Part shown: in pieces, positions 28,839 through 38,703 of the stretch
Position numbering within the stretch: the stretch's first letter is position 1
How the letters are laid out: each line of letters starts with the position of its first letter
Assembly: GCF_013374995.1 (NCBI RefSeq)
Contig: NZ_CP056030.1
Location: 1,644,501-1,708,500 of the forward strand
Direction of reading: 5' to 3'
Source of the DNA: Pseudomonas eucalypticola
GTDB taxonomy: Bacteria > Pseudomonadota > Gammaproteobacteria > Pseudomonadales > Pseudomonadaceae
DNA length: 64,000 nucleotides
Translations under genes and position numbers: made by a program
Notes under the pieces: generated by a model
The model's input: only the letters and a program-made list of their open reading frames with translations
Database searches by the model: none
What the model was told of the DNA's origin: nothing

Positions 28839-29704
28839 AGCCGGTCAGCGTGATGCGCCTGCCCCTGGCCACCGACCTGAGCGGCTTCGTCAAGTTGCTG
28901 GTGCGCCTGCAAGTGCCGCACCGGGTCAGCGAGGAAAGCGGCCAGCAGGTGCTCTGGGCCATGGACGAAGCGATGGCCGCCGATATCCTTGACCTGTACC
29001 AGCGCTTTCCCGACGGCAACGCCGACATCGACCTGGGCCATTATCAACCGCGGCCTGGCCTGAGCCGTCCAACCCTGGCCCAGCAGGTGCGCGCCTGCCC
29101 GGCCACTGCGCTGGTGCTGGTGATCTGTTTCATCGTCGCCGCGGTGACCTTGCTGGGCGACAACCTCGACGCCCTGCACTGGCTGACCTTTCAGGACTTC
29201 AGCTTCGACAGCGAGCGTCTGTACTTCCTGCCCCTGGGCGCCAGCCTCGACGCCGGTCAATGGTGGCGCCTGTTCACCCCCATGCTGTTGCACTTCGGGG
29301 TGCTGCACCTGGCCATGAACGCCCTGTGGTACTGGGAGCTGGGCAAACGGGTGGAAATTCTGCAAGGCCGCATCAACCTGGTGGGCCTGACCCTGCTCTT
29401 CGGCCTGCTCTCCAACACCGCGCAGTTCTGGTACAGCGGGCCCACGCTGTTCGGCGGCCTGTCGGGCGTGCTGTACGGCCTGCTGGGGCACGTGTTCGTG
29501 TACCAATGGCTGGCGCCCAACAACGTCTACCGCATGCCCCGGGGCGTAATGGTCATGATGCTGGTGTGGCTGCTGGCCTGCATGACCCCCTTGGTCAGCG
29601 TGTTCGGCCAGATCGCCAATGCCGCCCACGTCGGCGGGCTGTTGGTCGGTTGTGTGACAGGGCTCTTGGGTGGCGCCTTCGCGCGCCGTAAACTACGCGC
29701 ATAA
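28835..29704 (+). CDS. Rhomboid-family intramembrane serine protease
   Basis: 289 residues. A cytoplasmic N-terminal domain of about 85 residues resembles that of GlpG. Six hydrophobic spans follow. The catalytic dyad is S210 in GGLSGVLYG and H265 in NAAHVGG. The loop-1 WR motif is present as WWRLFTP at 143-149, and the HFGVLHLAMN helix is typical. Likely GlpG-like. ATGA overlap with the phosphoesterase gene. Confidence 0.93.
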   Translation: MKPVSVMRLPLATDLSGFVKLLVRLQVPHRVSEESGQQVLWAMDEAMAADILDLYQRFPDGNADIDLGHYQPRPGLSRPTLAQQVRACPATALVLVICFIVAAVTLLGDNLDALHWLTFQDFSFDSERLYFLPLGASLDAGQWWRLFTPMLLHFGVLHLAMNALWYWELGKRVEILQGRINLVGLTLLFGLLSNTAQFWYSGPTLFGGLSGVLYGLLGHVFVYQWLAPNNVYRMPRGVMVMMLVWLLACMTPLVSVFGQIANAAHVGGLLVGCVTGLLGGAFARRKLRA

Positions 29705-29718
29705 ATTCTGGAGACGCC

Positions 29719-29979
29719 ATGACTTCGTTCGCCCACATGATTGAAAACATCACCCCCGAGATCTACGAGAGCCTGAAACTGGCTGTGGAAATCGGCAAAT
29801 GGTCCGACGGCCGCAAGCTCACCACCGAGCAGAAGGAATTGTCCCTGCAAGCGGTGATCGCCTGGGAAATGCAGAACCTGCCCGAGGACCAGCGCACCGG
29901 TTACATGGGCCCGCAGGAATGCGCCTCGAAGTCGGCGCCGGTACCCAACATTCTGTTCAAGTCGGATGCGGTCCATTGA
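29719..29979 (+). CDS. YeaC-family (DUF1315) protein
   Basis: 86 residues starting MTSFAHMIENITPEIYESLKLAVEIGKW, with the DGRKLT..QKE and ITPEIYE segments characteristic of DUF1315. A small cytoplasmic protein of unknown function, encoded 14 bp after the rhomboid gene and overlapping the start of the DUF2797 gene. Confidence 0.9.
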   Translation: MTSFAHMIENITPEIYESLKLAVEIGKWSDGRKLTTEQKELSLQAVIAWEMQNLPEDQRTGYMGPQECASKSAPVPNILFKSDAVH

Positions 29980-30806
29980 ACGAGATTGCCCGCGGTTCCA
30001 TCAGCAAGATGACCACCCGGCTCGACGGCCCGGTGGTGCAGTACAGCTTTCGCCTCGGTGACGTGGAAGTGCCGGTCAACCCGTTGATCGGCAAGACCGT
30101 GCGCCTTGAATTCCTGGGCGCCATCCACTGCAGCCATTGCGGCCGCAAGACCAAGACCAGCTTCAGCCAGGGTTATTGCTACCCGTGCATGACCAAGCTG
30201 GCCCAGTGCGACGTGTGCATCATGAGCCCCGAGCGCTGCCATTACGACGCCGGCACCTGCCGCGAGCCGTCCTGGGGCGAGCAGTTCTGCATGACCGACC
30301 ATGTGGTGTACCTGGCCAATTCCTCGGGCATCAAGGTGGGCATCACCCGCGCCACCCAACTGCCTACCCGCTGGCTCGACCAGGGCGCCAGCCAGGCGCT
30401 GCCGATCGTGCGCGTTGCCACCCGCCAGCAGTCCGGGCTGGTGGAAGACCTGTTCCGCTCGCAAGTGGCCGACCGTACCAACTGGCGCGCGTTGCTCAAG
30501 GGTGACGCAGCGCCGGTGGATCTTGGCGAAGTGCGCGACATGCTGTTCGACACCTGCGGCGCGGGTCTGTCCCTGCTGCAGGAACGCTTCGGCCTGCAGG
30601 CGATCCAACCCCTTCATGACACCCCGGTGCTGGAAATCCGCTACCCCGTGGAGGCCTACCCGGCCAAGATCGCCAGTTTCAACCTGGACAAGAACCCGGT
30701 GGCAGAAGGCACGCTGCTGGGCATCAAGGGCCAGTACCTGATCTTCGATACCGGCGTGATCAACATTCGCAAATACACGGCGTATCAACTCGCCGTGCAT
30801 CAGTAG
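29976..30806 (+). CDS. DUF2797-family zinc-finger protein
   Basis: 276 residues from a TTG at 29976 that overlaps the yeaC stop (TTGA). An ATG at 30009 would drop 11 residues that match the family start NEIARGSISKM. Cysteine pairs CSHC and CYPC plus CDVC and further Cys/His suggest two zinc sites. VVYLANSSGIKVGITR looks like the GIY-YIG-type strand pattern and is the best conserved part. Function unknown; it may be a nucleic-acid-binding protein (inference). Followed 12 bp later by pepN. Confidence 0.85.
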   Translation: MNEIARGSISKMTTRLDGPVVQYSFRLGDVEVPVNPLIGKTVRLEFLGAIHCSHCGRKTKTSFSQGYCYPCMTKLAQCDVCIMSPERCHYDAGTCREPSWGEQFCMTDHVVYLANSSGIKVGITRATQLPTRWLDQGASQALPIVRVATRQQSGLVEDLFRSQVADRTNWRALLKGDAAPVDLGEVRDMLFDTCGAGLSLLQERFGLQAIQPLHDTPVLEIRYPVEAYPAKIASFNLDKNPVAEGTLLGIKGQYLIFDTGVINIRKYTAYQLAVHQ

Positions 30807-30818
30807 AGGGACGTCAGC

Positions 30819-33476
30819 ATGCGCACCGAACAGCCAAAAATGATTTACCTCAAGGACTACCAGGCGCCTGAGTACCTGATCGACGAAACGCACCTGACCT
30901 TCGAGCTGCACGACGACCACACCCTGGTCCACGCCCAGCTGGTCATGCGCCGCAACCCGGCCCGCGGCGCCGGCCTGCCACCGCTGGTGCTCGATGGCCA
31001 GCAGCTGGAACTGCTGTCGGTGAGCCTGGGCGACGTGGAACTGGGCGCCAGCGACTACCAGGTCGACGACAGCTACCTGACCCTGCACCCCAAAGCCGAG
31101 GCCTTCACGGTCGATACCAGCGTGCGCATCCACCCGGAGACCAACACGGCGCTGGAAGGCCTGTACAAGTCCGGCAGCATGTTCTGCACCCAGTGCGAGG
31201 CCGAGGGCTTTCGCAAGATCACCTATTACCTCGACCGCCCGGACGTGATGAGCAAGTTCACCACCACGGTCAGTGCCGAGCAGCACAGCTACCCGGTGCT
31301 GCTGTCCAACGGCAACCCCATCGCCAGCGGCCCTGGCGAAGACGGCCGCCACTGGGCCACCTGGGAAGACCCGTTCATGAAGCCGGCGTACCTGTTCGCG
31401 CTGGTGGCCGGTGACCTGTGGTGCGTGGAAGACACGTTCACCACGATGTCCGCCCGGGAAGTGACCCTGCGCATCTACGTCGAGCCGGAAAACATCGACA
31501 AATGCCAGCACGCCATGACCAGCCTGAAGAAGTCCATGCGCTGGGACGAAGAGGTGTATGGCCGCGAGTACGACCTGGACATCTTCATGATCGTCGCGGT
31601 CAACGACTTCAACATGGGCGCCATGGAGAACAAGGGCCTCAACATCTTCAACTCCAGCGCGGTGCTGGCGCGCGCCGAAACCGCCACCGACGCCGCTCAC
31701 CAGCGCGTCGAGGCCATCGTCGCCCACGAGTACTTCCATAACTGGTCGGGCAACCGCGTGACCTGCCGCGACTGGTTCCAGCTGTCGCTCAAGGAAGGCT
31801 TCACGGTGTACCGCGACGCGGGCTTCTCCTCGGACATGAACTCGGCCACGGTCAAGCGCATCCAGGACGTGGCCTACCTGCGCACCCACCAGTTCGCCGA
31901 AGACGCCGGCCCCATGGCCCACGCCGTGCGCCCGGACAGCTTCATCGAAATTTCCAACTTCTACACCCTGACGGTGTACGAGAAGGGCGCCGAAGTCGTG
32001 GGCATGATCCACACCCTGCTGGGCGCCGAGGGCTTCCGCAAAGGCAGCGACCTGTACTTCGAGCGCCATGACGGCCAGGCCGTGACCTGCGACGACTTCG
32101 TCAAGGCCATGGAGGACGCCAACGGGGTCGACCTGACCCAGTTCAAGCGCTGGTACAGCCAGGCCGGCACACCGCGCCTGCAAGTCACCGAAGCCTATGA
32201 CGCCGCGGCGAAAACCTACAGCCTGCACTTCCACCAGACCTGCCCGGCCACCCCGGACAAGGTCGAGAAGCTGCCGTTCGTGATTCCAGTCGCCCTGGGC
32301 CTGATCGACGCCCACGGCAACGACCTGCCGCTGCGCCTGGCCGGTGAAACCGAAGCCGTGGGCACCACCCGTGTCATCTCGGTCACCGAAGAAGACCAGA
32401 CCTTCGTTTTCGAGGGCATCGAGGCCAAACCGCTGCCCTCGCTGCTGCGCGGCTTCAGCGCGCCGGTGAAACTGAGCTTCGACTACGACCGCGACCAGCT
32501 GATGGTGCTGATGCAGCACGACAGTGACGGCTTCAACCGTTGGGACGCCGGCCAGCGCCTGGCCGTGCAGTGCCTGCAGGACCTGACCCAGCAGTACATG
32601 CAGAACAGCACCATGGTGCTCGACCCGCGGCTGATCACGGCCCTGGGCACGGTATTGGCCGACCACAGCCTGGACCAGGCCATGGTTGCCGAAATGCTCT
32701 CGTTGCCGAGCGAAGCCTACCTGGCCGAACTCAGCGACCGCGCCGAAGTGGACGCCATCCACGCCGCCCGCGAATTTGCCCGCGCACAGATAGCCGAGCA
32801 CCTGTATGGCGCCCTGTGGCAGCGCTACCAGGCCAACCGGGCGATTTCCCGCGACACCGCCTACATCCCCGAGGCAGAGCACTTCGCCCGTCGTGCGCTG
32901 CAGAACATTGCCCTGTCGTACCTGATGCTCACGGCCAAGCCCGAGGTACTGGAAGCGACCCTGGAGCAATTCGACGCCTGTGACAACATGACCGAGCGCC
33001 TCACCGCCCTGGCCGTGCTGGTCAACTCGCGGTTCGACGCCGAGAAGGAAAAGGCCCTGGCGACGTTCGCCGAGCACTTCAAGGACAATCCGCTGGTCAT
33101 GGACCAATGGTTCAGCGTCCAGGCCGGCAGCACGCTGCCAGGCGGCCTGGCGCGGGTCAAGGCGCTCATGCAGCACCCGGCCTTCACCCTGAAGAACCCC
33201 AACAAGGTGCGTGCCTTGATCGGCGCGTTCGCCCAGCAGAACCTGGTCAACTTCCACGCCGTGGACGGTTCGGGTTACCGCTTCCTGGCGGACCTGGTGA
33301 TCGAGCTGAACGCCTTGAACCCGCAGATCGCTTCGCGCCAACTGTCGCCGCTGACCCGCTGGCGCAAGTATGACCCGCATCGCCAGGCGCTGATGCGTGG
33401 CGAGCTGGAGCGGATCCTGGCTTCGGGGGCTTTGTCGAGTGATGTGTATGAGGTGGTGAGCAAGAGTCTGGCTTGA
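30819..33476 (+). CDS. pepN: Aminopeptidase N
   Basis: 885 residues, M1 family, the usual length for the gammaproteobacterial enzyme. The exopeptidase motif GAMEN is at 267-271. The zinc site is HEYFH at 303-307 with the third ligand E326 in KEGFT. Removes N-terminal amino acids from peptides in the cytoplasm. Last gene of the nadK-to-pepN run of co-directional genes and followed by a long hairpin. Confidence 0.97.
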   Translation: MRTEQPKMIYLKDYQAPEYLIDETHLTFELHDDHTLVHAQLVMRRNPARGAGLPPLVLDGQQLELLSVSLGDVELGASDYQVDDSYLTLHPKAEAFTVDTSVRIHPETNTALEGLYKSGSMFCTQCEAEGFRKITYYLDRPDVMSKFTTTVSAEQHSYPVLLSNGNPIASGPGEDGRHWATWEDPFMKPAYLFALVAGDLWCVEDTFTTMSAREVTLRIYVEPENIDKCQHAMTSLKKSMRWDEEVYGREYDLDIFMIVAVNDFNMGAMENKGLNIFNSSAVLARAETATDAAHQRVEAIVAHEYFHNWSGNRVTCRDWFQLSLKEGFTVYRDAGFSSDMNSATVKRIQDVAYLRTHQFAEDAGPMAHAVRPDSFIEISNFYTLTVYEKGAEVVGMIHTLLGAEGFRKGSDLYFERHDGQAVTCDDFVKAMEDANGVDLTQFKRWYSQAGTPRLQVTEAYDAAAKTYSLHFHQTCPATPDKVEKLPFVIPVALGLIDAHGNDLPLRLAGETEAVGTTRVISVTEEDQTFVFEGIEAKPLPSLLRGFSAPVKLSFDYDRDQLMVLMQHDSDGFNRWDAGQRLAVQCLQDLTQQYMQNSTMVLDPRLITALGTVLADHSLDQAMVAEMLSLPSEAYLAELSDRAEVDAIHAAREFARAQIAEHLYGALWQRYQANRAISRDTAYIPEAEHFARRALQNIALSYLMLTAKPEVLEATLEQFDACDNMTERLTALAVLVNSRFDAEKEKALATFAEHFKDNPLVMDQWFSVQAGSTLPGGLARVKALMQHPAFTLKNPNKVRALIGAFAQQNLVNFHAVDGSGYRFLADLVIELNALNPQIASRQLSPLTRWRKYDPHRQALMRGELERILASGALSSDVYEVVSKSLA

Positions 33477-33494
33477 GTTTTTAGTTGTTCATGA

Positions 33495-33524
33495 GATCGA
33501 GCGCCGCCCGCGCGGCGCTCGATC
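33495..33524 (+). terminator. Long hairpin after pepN
   Basis: A perfect 13-bp stem (33495-33507 with 33512-33524) around a 4-nt loop, 18 bp past the pepN stop. The downstream side is TTGAGAAC, so there is little T run and terminator strength is uncertain. Confidence 0.65.
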
Positions 33525-33806
33525 TTGAGAACACCTGAAGTCCCACGTCTGGCTTTTGTATGCACTACACGGCTCAAGGTTCACATTCAATCACCTCATT
33601 CTGTAAGAATAATTACCCGCCGCTGTAAGTCTATTCAGAAGTACACACTTTCCCCCAAAAAAACCTTTCTATCCCCGCCAACCCTTGGCACTCTTGCTCC
33701 CTGTTCCATATCTGCCACTCATAAAAAACAGTCAAGGTTGGGAAACTTCCTACGGATAAGGCTTGGCTGTTCGAAAAATAATAATAGTTTCAGGGAGAAT
33801 ACCGCG
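33525..33806. other. AT-rich promoter region upstream of the DUF1302 gene
   Basis: About 280 bp with much lower GC content than the flanking genes. It contains short A and T tracts and an AGGGAG ribosome site at 33792-33797. The open frame that spans it has no family features and is probably not coding. I see no clear operator. Confidence 0.45.
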
Positions 33807-35816
33807 ATGCACATCAAAACCAGCCGCACGCCCACCAGGCTGGCACCTGCCCGGGCCGGGTATACCTTGGCCGGGCTGCTGCCCTTCATCGCCTGTGTGC
33901 CCGCCGAGGCCGTGGAGTTCAGCTTCCTCGACGATGAAGTGCACGGTTCTCTCGATACCACGGTTTCCTATGGCCAATTATGGCGTGTGCAAGGCCGCGA
34001 CAAGAGCAACGACGATATAAATGCCAATGACGGCAATCGCAACTTCGACCCGGGTCTGGTTTCCTCGGTATATAAGATTACAAGTGAATTGGAAACTTCC
34101 TACAGGAACTACGGATTGTTCCTAAGGGCGAGCGGCTTTTACGATAGCCGTATCATGAATGAGCATACGGATTACAATCATAACAACACGCCGGCGCAGC
34201 CCAGCCAGAGTTCCCCCGACAACCGCCACTTCACCCGTGCCACCCGCCGCAACGCGGGCAGTGATGTACAAATCCTCGACGCCTACGTCCGCGGCGACTG
34301 GGAACTGGCCGGCAAGCCGGTAGCGGGGCGCCTGGGGCGCCAGGTGTTCAACTGGGGGGAAGGGTTGTTCTACCGCGGCGGGGTGAACACCACCAACCCC
34401 ATCGACGCCGCCCAGTTCCGCCTGCCCGGCGCCGAGCTCAAGGAAGTGCTGATGCCGGTCGAGGCGCTGAACGTCAGTGTCGGCCTCACCGACAACCTGT
34501 CGATGGAAAGCTTTTACCAGTTCAACTGGAAGGAAACCGCCATCGACCCGGTGGGCACCTATTTCGCCGAGACCGACCTGTTCGCCAAGGGCGGCCACAG
34601 CGCCTATGCCACGGTGCCGCAACTGCGCGCCGTCAGTGCCCTGCATCAGGGGCTGAGCGCCCTGGGCGTGGGCGGGTTGCAGGGTGGCCCGGGGCTGGAC
34701 GGCAATGGCAACCTCAAGGTGGCCAGCATCGGGCCCGACATCAATGCCCGCGATGACGGCCAGTTTGGCGTGGCGTTCCGCTACAACGCCGAGCAGTTGA
34801 ACAACACCGAGTTCGGCTTCTACTTCGTCAATTACCACAGCAAAGAGCCTACGGTGCACGCCGACCTGGGGGCCTACAAGGGGCTGAACATGGCGCAGAT
34901 CAAGGGCGCCGCGGCCCCTGGGGTGCAGCAGCAGGTGGCCCAGGCGATGGGCATCAGCGTCGCGCAACTGCAGGCCGCCATCGCCGCCAACCCCACGGGG
35001 CAGGCGGCCCGTGCCTATCAGGCGACCCTGCAATCGGCGGCCGACGGCGTCGCGGCGCTGGACGTGGCCAACCAGGTGCGCGGGCGCCGGGAATACGCCG
35101 AGGACATCCGCATGTTCGGCGTCAGCTTCAACACCCGGGTCGGTGAGGCGGCGCTGTTCGGCGAGCTGGCCTACCGGCCGAACATGCCCATCGGCATCGG
35201 CACCACCGGTGACCTGCTCGACGACCTGCTGACCCAGGCCGGCAAGCTGGCCAACGGTGAAGTGGTGAACATCGGTGGCCAGTACGTGCGCCTGGGCGAC
35301 GAAGTCAAGAGCAGCGAACGGGTGCAGATGTTCAATGCTTCCCTGGGCACGCTCTACAACTTCGGCCCACGCCTGGGCTTCGACGGTGTCACCGCGGTGG
35401 CCGAGGTGGCCTCCGAGCACCTGCGTGGCAGCAGCCTCCAATACACCGCCTTCGACGGCACCCGCCGCTATTACTCCAGCCGCGCCAACGCCGCCTATGC
35501 CGTGGGCTTTGGCGACGACGCGCAGATCACCCGCGACGCCTACGGCGCCACACTGATGTTGATGGGTACCTGGAACAACGTGCTGGGCGGCATGAACGTC
35601 ACGCCCTTTGTCACCTACAAGGATGATTTCAGGGGCAACTCGCACCAGACCGGCAACTTCATCGAGGGCCGCAAGGCCTACTCGGTGGGCGTCAAGGCCA
35701 GCTACCAGAACCGTCTGGAAGGCGAGCTGCAGTACACCGAGTTCTACGGTGCCGGCCAGAAGAACGCCACGCGGGACCGCGACAACCTCGGCTTCAACGT
35801 CAAATACTCGTTCTAA
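33807..35816 (+). CDS. DUF1302-family outer-membrane protein
   Basis: 669 residues. The N terminus has a signal peptide (AGYTLAGLLPFIACVPAEA). The mature chain starts VEFSFLDDEVHGSLDTTVSYG and is a series of amphipathic strands ending FNVKYSF, the last residue being aromatic as in beta-barrel proteins. VAGRLGRQVFNWGEGLFYRGG is the best DUF1302 hallmark. The segment around residues 360-430 is Ala/Gln-rich and less barrel-like. It is the first of four genes that appear to form a transport unit. The first part (34.0-34.2 kb) has many AT-rich codons, unlike what follows. Confidence 0.87.
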   Translation: MHIKTSRTPTRLAPARAGYTLAGLLPFIACVPAEAVEFSFLDDEVHGSLDTTVSYGQLWRVQGRDKSNDDINANDGNRNFDPGLVSSVYKITSELETSYRNYGLFLRASGFYDSRIMNEHTDYNHNNTPAQPSQSSPDNRHFTRATRRNAGSDVQILDAYVRGDWELAGKPVAGRLGRQVFNWGEGLFYRGGVNTTNPIDAAQFRLPGAELKEVLMPVEALNVSVGLTDNLSMESFYQFNWKETAIDPVGTYFAETDLFAKGGHSAYATVPQLRAVSALHQGLSALGVGGLQGGPGLDGNGNLKVASIGPDINARDDGQFGVAFRYNAEQLNNTEFGFYFVNYHSKEPTVHADLGAYKGLNMAQIKGAAAPGVQQQVAQAMGISVAQLQAAIAANPTGQAARAYQATLQSAADGVAALDVANQVRGRREYAEDIRMFGVSFNTRVGEAALFGELAYRPNMPIGIGTTGDLLDDLLTQAGKLANGEVVNIGGQYVRLGDEVKSSERVQMFNASLGTLYNFGPRLGFDGVTAVAEVASEHLRGSSLQYTAFDGTRRYYSSRANAAYAVGFGDDAQITRDAYGATLMLMGTWNNVLGGMNVTPFVTYKDDFRGNSHQTGNFIEGRKAYSVGVKASYQNRLEGELQYTEFYGAGQKNATRDRDNLGFNVKYSF

Positions 35817-35827
35817 GGAAGTGCCCG

Positions 35828-37195
35828 ATGCCCACTGTTTTCCGTTTGTCCGGTCTTCCCTTGTTGCTGGCACTGTTCGCCACACCGGCACTGGCCGCCG
35901 ACCCCGCTGGTGCCGCCCGGCTGGGCCAGGGGCTTACGCCACTGGGCGCCGAGCAGGCAGGTAATGCCGCCGGCACCATCCCTGCCTGGACGGGCGGCCT
36001 GGTCACGCCACCGACCGGCTATGGTGGCCCCGGCCGCCACCACGTCGACCCGTTCCCCACGGACGCGCCGCTGTTCACCATCACCGCCGCGAACCTGGCC
36101 CAGTACCACGACCACCTGAGCCCGGGGCAACGGGCGCTGTTCGCCGCCTACCCGGAAACCTTCCGCATGCCGGTCTATGCCACCCGGCGCACCGGCGCCG
36201 CGCCGCAGTGGATCTACGACAACACCCGCCACAACGCCACCCACGTCCAGCTGGTGGCGGACGGCAACGGCTTCAGCGGCGCACGCGGGGGTATCCCGTT
36301 CCCGCTGCCCGCCAGCGGCGTGGAGGCGGTGTGGAACCATATTGCCCGTTACCGCGGCGTGTACGTGGAGCGGCGGGCGGCGGAGGTGGCCGTGCAACGC
36401 AACGGCAGCTACGTGCCGATCGTTTCCCAGCAACGCGGCCTGTTTCGGTTTCACGACCAGCAGGCCACCGATGCGCAATTGGACAACATCCTGTTCTATT
36501 ACATGAACCAGATCCGCAGCCCGGCCCGCCTGGCCGGCGGCGTGGTGCTGGTGCACGAAACCATCGACCAGGTGCGCGAGCCGCGCCAGGCGTGGGCCTA
36601 CAACGCAGGCCAGCGGCGGGTGCGGCGCGCGCCGAGCCTGGCTTACGACACGCCCATCACCGCCGCCGACGGCCTGCGCACCGCGGATGATACCGACATG
36701 TTCAACGGCGCCCCCGACCGCTACGACTGGAAGCTGCTCGGCAAGCAGGAAATCTACATCCCCTACAACAACTACCGCCTGGGCCAGCCGTCGGTGAAAT
36801 ACGCCGAGCTGCTGAAACCCGGGCACCTGAACCCTGACCTCGCGCGCTATGAGCTGCATCGGGTCTGGGTGGTGGAGGGCACCCTCAAGCCCGGCGCTCG
36901 GCACCTGTACGCCAAGCGCCGCCTGTACCTGGATGAGGACAGCTGGCAGGCCGCGGTGGTCGACCAGTACGACGGTCGCGGCGAGCTGTGGCGGGTGTCG
37001 ATGGCCTACCTGAAGAACTTCTACGAACTGCCCACCACCTGGTCGGCGCTGGATGTGTTCCATGACCTCCAGGCCCGGCGTTATCACGTGCAGAACCTGG
37101 ACAACGAAGAAGCCAGCACCGTCGACTTCAGCCAGCCGGTTCCGGGCGTGGCCGAGTTCAGCCCCGCCGCCCTGCGGCGCATGGGCACCCGCTAG
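35828..37195 (+). CDS. DUF1329-family protein (lipoprotein-sorting-like)
   Basis: 455 residues with a signal peptide cleaved after ALA. The mature protein begins ADPAGAARLGQGLTPLGAEQAGNAAGTIPAW, the classic DUF1329 start, and the domain closes with YAKRRLYLDEDSWQAA. The family is related to LolA/LolB-type lipid-binding folds and is usually encoded next to DUF1302. It starts 11 bp after the DUF1302 gene with AAGGAAG upstream. Probably a periplasmic partner of that outer-membrane protein. Confidence 0.88.
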   Translation: MPTVFRLSGLPLLLALFATPALAADPAGAARLGQGLTPLGAEQAGNAAGTIPAWTGGLVTPPTGYGGPGRHHVDPFPTDAPLFTITAANLAQYHDHLSPGQRALFAAYPETFRMPVYATRRTGAAPQWIYDNTRHNATHVQLVADGNGFSGARGGIPFPLPASGVEAVWNHIARYRGVYVERRAAEVAVQRNGSYVPIVSQQRGLFRFHDQQATDAQLDNILFYYMNQIRSPARLAGGVVLVHETIDQVREPRQAWAYNAGQRRVRRAPSLAYDTPITAADGLRTADDTDMFNGAPDRYDWKLLGKQEIYIPYNNYRLGQPSVKYAELLKPGHLNPDLARYELHRVWVVEGTLKPGARHLYAKRRLYLDEDSWQAAVVDQYDGRGELWRVSMAYLKNFYELPTTWSALDVFHDLQARRYHVQNLDNEEASTVDFSQPVPGVAEFSPAALRRMGTR

Positions 37196-37635
37196 GGTCT
37201 GTCTGACAGGTATTCCAGCGAAGGCCAGGCATGGCGAAAACAGGCGAGTAAGCGAGTTTACTGTTGTAAATGAGCGTACCGAGCCTGTTTTCAACGCAGC
37301 ATGGCCAAGTTGGGATGCAGAGCCTAGTCATCAGGGCCGATGATGCTTCGACATTCAGCCTTGCCACGGCCTTGGCGCCCTGGCAAGGCGCGCTGCGCTT
37401 GCGGCGTCGGCGGCCGAGGCTCTGGGCTGCAGGTACGACGCGTTCTGCTAGGGTTTCGAGTGTGGCGAACGGCACGGTCGGGGTAACAATTCATTACGCC
37501 AAGCGCGTTGTCAGCCCGAATCAAGGCTGGCTAGGATAGGACAGCTTTCGCGGCCCTCTGGCCTGCAGGTTTCAGCCAACTGCAGGGCAGGGCGCCAACC
37601 CAGGCGCGTCCAATAACAATAATGGGGAGTGCTCT
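37196..37635. other. 440-bp intergenic region with MITE-like palindrome
   Basis: The first ~115 bp (about 37196-37310) form an imperfect inverted repeat: CATGGCGAAAACAGGCGAG is answered by GAGCCTGTTTTCAACGCAGCATGGCC around a small AT-rich centre. The form suggests a miniature transposable or repeat element. The remainder has no gene I can support; the YCF48-like gene's GGGGAG ribosome site is at its end. Confidence 0.45.
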
Positions 37636-38703
37636 ATGAGCGAGCCGGTCAGGGGTGGCGGCACGTGCGCCACAGGGAAAAGGGCATGGCCGAGGTATTG
37701 GGCGCTGGCCCTGGGGCTGGCGATGGCAGGGCTGGGAAGTGGAGCGCTGGCCAGCGAGCCTGCTGCTGACGACAGCGCCTGGTCAGTGCTCTCGGCCAGA
37801 TCGGAGCGCGGTCTGATGCTGGACGTGGTGGCCGCTGGCCCGCGACTGGTAGCGGTGGGCGAGCGCGGGCATATCCTGTATTCCGATGACCAGGGCCGGC
37901 ACTGGAGCCAGGCCAAGGTTCCCACCCGGCAGCTGCTCACTGCGGTGGCCTTCGTCGACGCCCAGCACGGCTGGGCCGTGGGCCACGACGCGCAGATCCT
38001 GGCCACCACCGACGGTGGCGTCACCTGGGCCAAGCAGTTCGAAGACCTCAACCGCCAGGCGCCGCTGCTGGACCTGTGGTTCAAGGACGCCAGCACCGGT
38101 TTCGCCGTCGGCGCCTATGGTGCCTTGCTGGCCACCACCGATGGCGGCCAGCACTGGGAGGACGTCAGCGCGCGCATCGACAACCCCGACCAATTCCACT
38201 TCAACGCCATCGGGGCGGTGAAGGACGGCGGCCTGTTCATCGTCGGCGAGCAGGGCAGCCTGTTCCGGTCCCGGGACTGGGGCCTCAGCTGGGAGAAGGT
38301 CCAGGGGCCGTATGAAGGTTCGCTGTTCGGCCTGCTGCCCACCGGCGAGCCGCGCACCCTGCTGGTGTATGGCCTGCGTGGCAACCTCTACCGTTCCACT
38401 GATTTCGGCGACACCTGGGCCAATATTCCCTTGCGTGGTGCCCGCGGCCCCTTGGAGTTCGCGCTGTCAGGCGCTACCCGCCTGGCCGACGGCACACTGG
38501 TGCTGGTCGGCAACAGCGGCACCGTGCTGCGCAGCAGCGATGACGGCAAGACCTTCAGCCTGTTCAACCGCCCCGACCGCCTGTCGCTGTCGGCCGTTAC
38601 CGCCGGTGCCAACGGCACCCTCGTGCTGGCCGGCCAGGGCGGCGTGCGGGTAGCGGCCGCTACCGGCGCCGACCTGGGCCAACAACAGGTGAGCCAACCA
38701 TGA
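37636..38703 (+). CDS. YCF48/BNR-repeat beta-propeller protein
   Basis: 355 residues with a signal peptide ending GALAS. The body consists of repeated units with DDQGRHW, TTDGGVTW, TTDGGQHWED, SRDWGLSWEK, STDFGDTW and SSDDGKTF, i.e. Asp-box blades of a propeller like YCF48/Hcf136. A periplasmic scaffold function is likely. It overlaps the MMPL transporter start by 4 bases (ATGA), so the two are tightly coupled. Confidence 0.88.
   Translation: MSEPVRGGGTCATGKRAWPRYWALALGLAMAGLGSGALASEPAADDSAWSVLSARSERGLMLDVVAAGPRLVAVGERGHILYSDDQGRHWSQAKVPTRQLLTAVAFVDAQHGWAVGHDAQILATTDGGVTWAKQFEDLNRQAPLLDLWFKDASTGFAVGAYGALLATTDGGQHWEDVSARIDNPDQFHFNAIGAVKDGGLFIVGEQGSLFRSRDWGLSWEKVQGPYEGSLFGLLPTGEPRTLLVYGLRGNLYRSTDFGDTWANIPLRGARGPLEFALSGATRLADGTLVLVGNSGTVLRSSDDGKTFSLFNRPDRLSLSAVTAGANGTLVLAGQGGVRVAAATGADLGQQQVSQP

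Noticed and set aside
29901..33380. 1159-residue open frame opposite pepN
   Set aside because: It lies antisense to a clear M1 aminopeptidase and is His/Val/Gln-rich with no domain, as expected for the reverse strand of GC-rich coding DNA.
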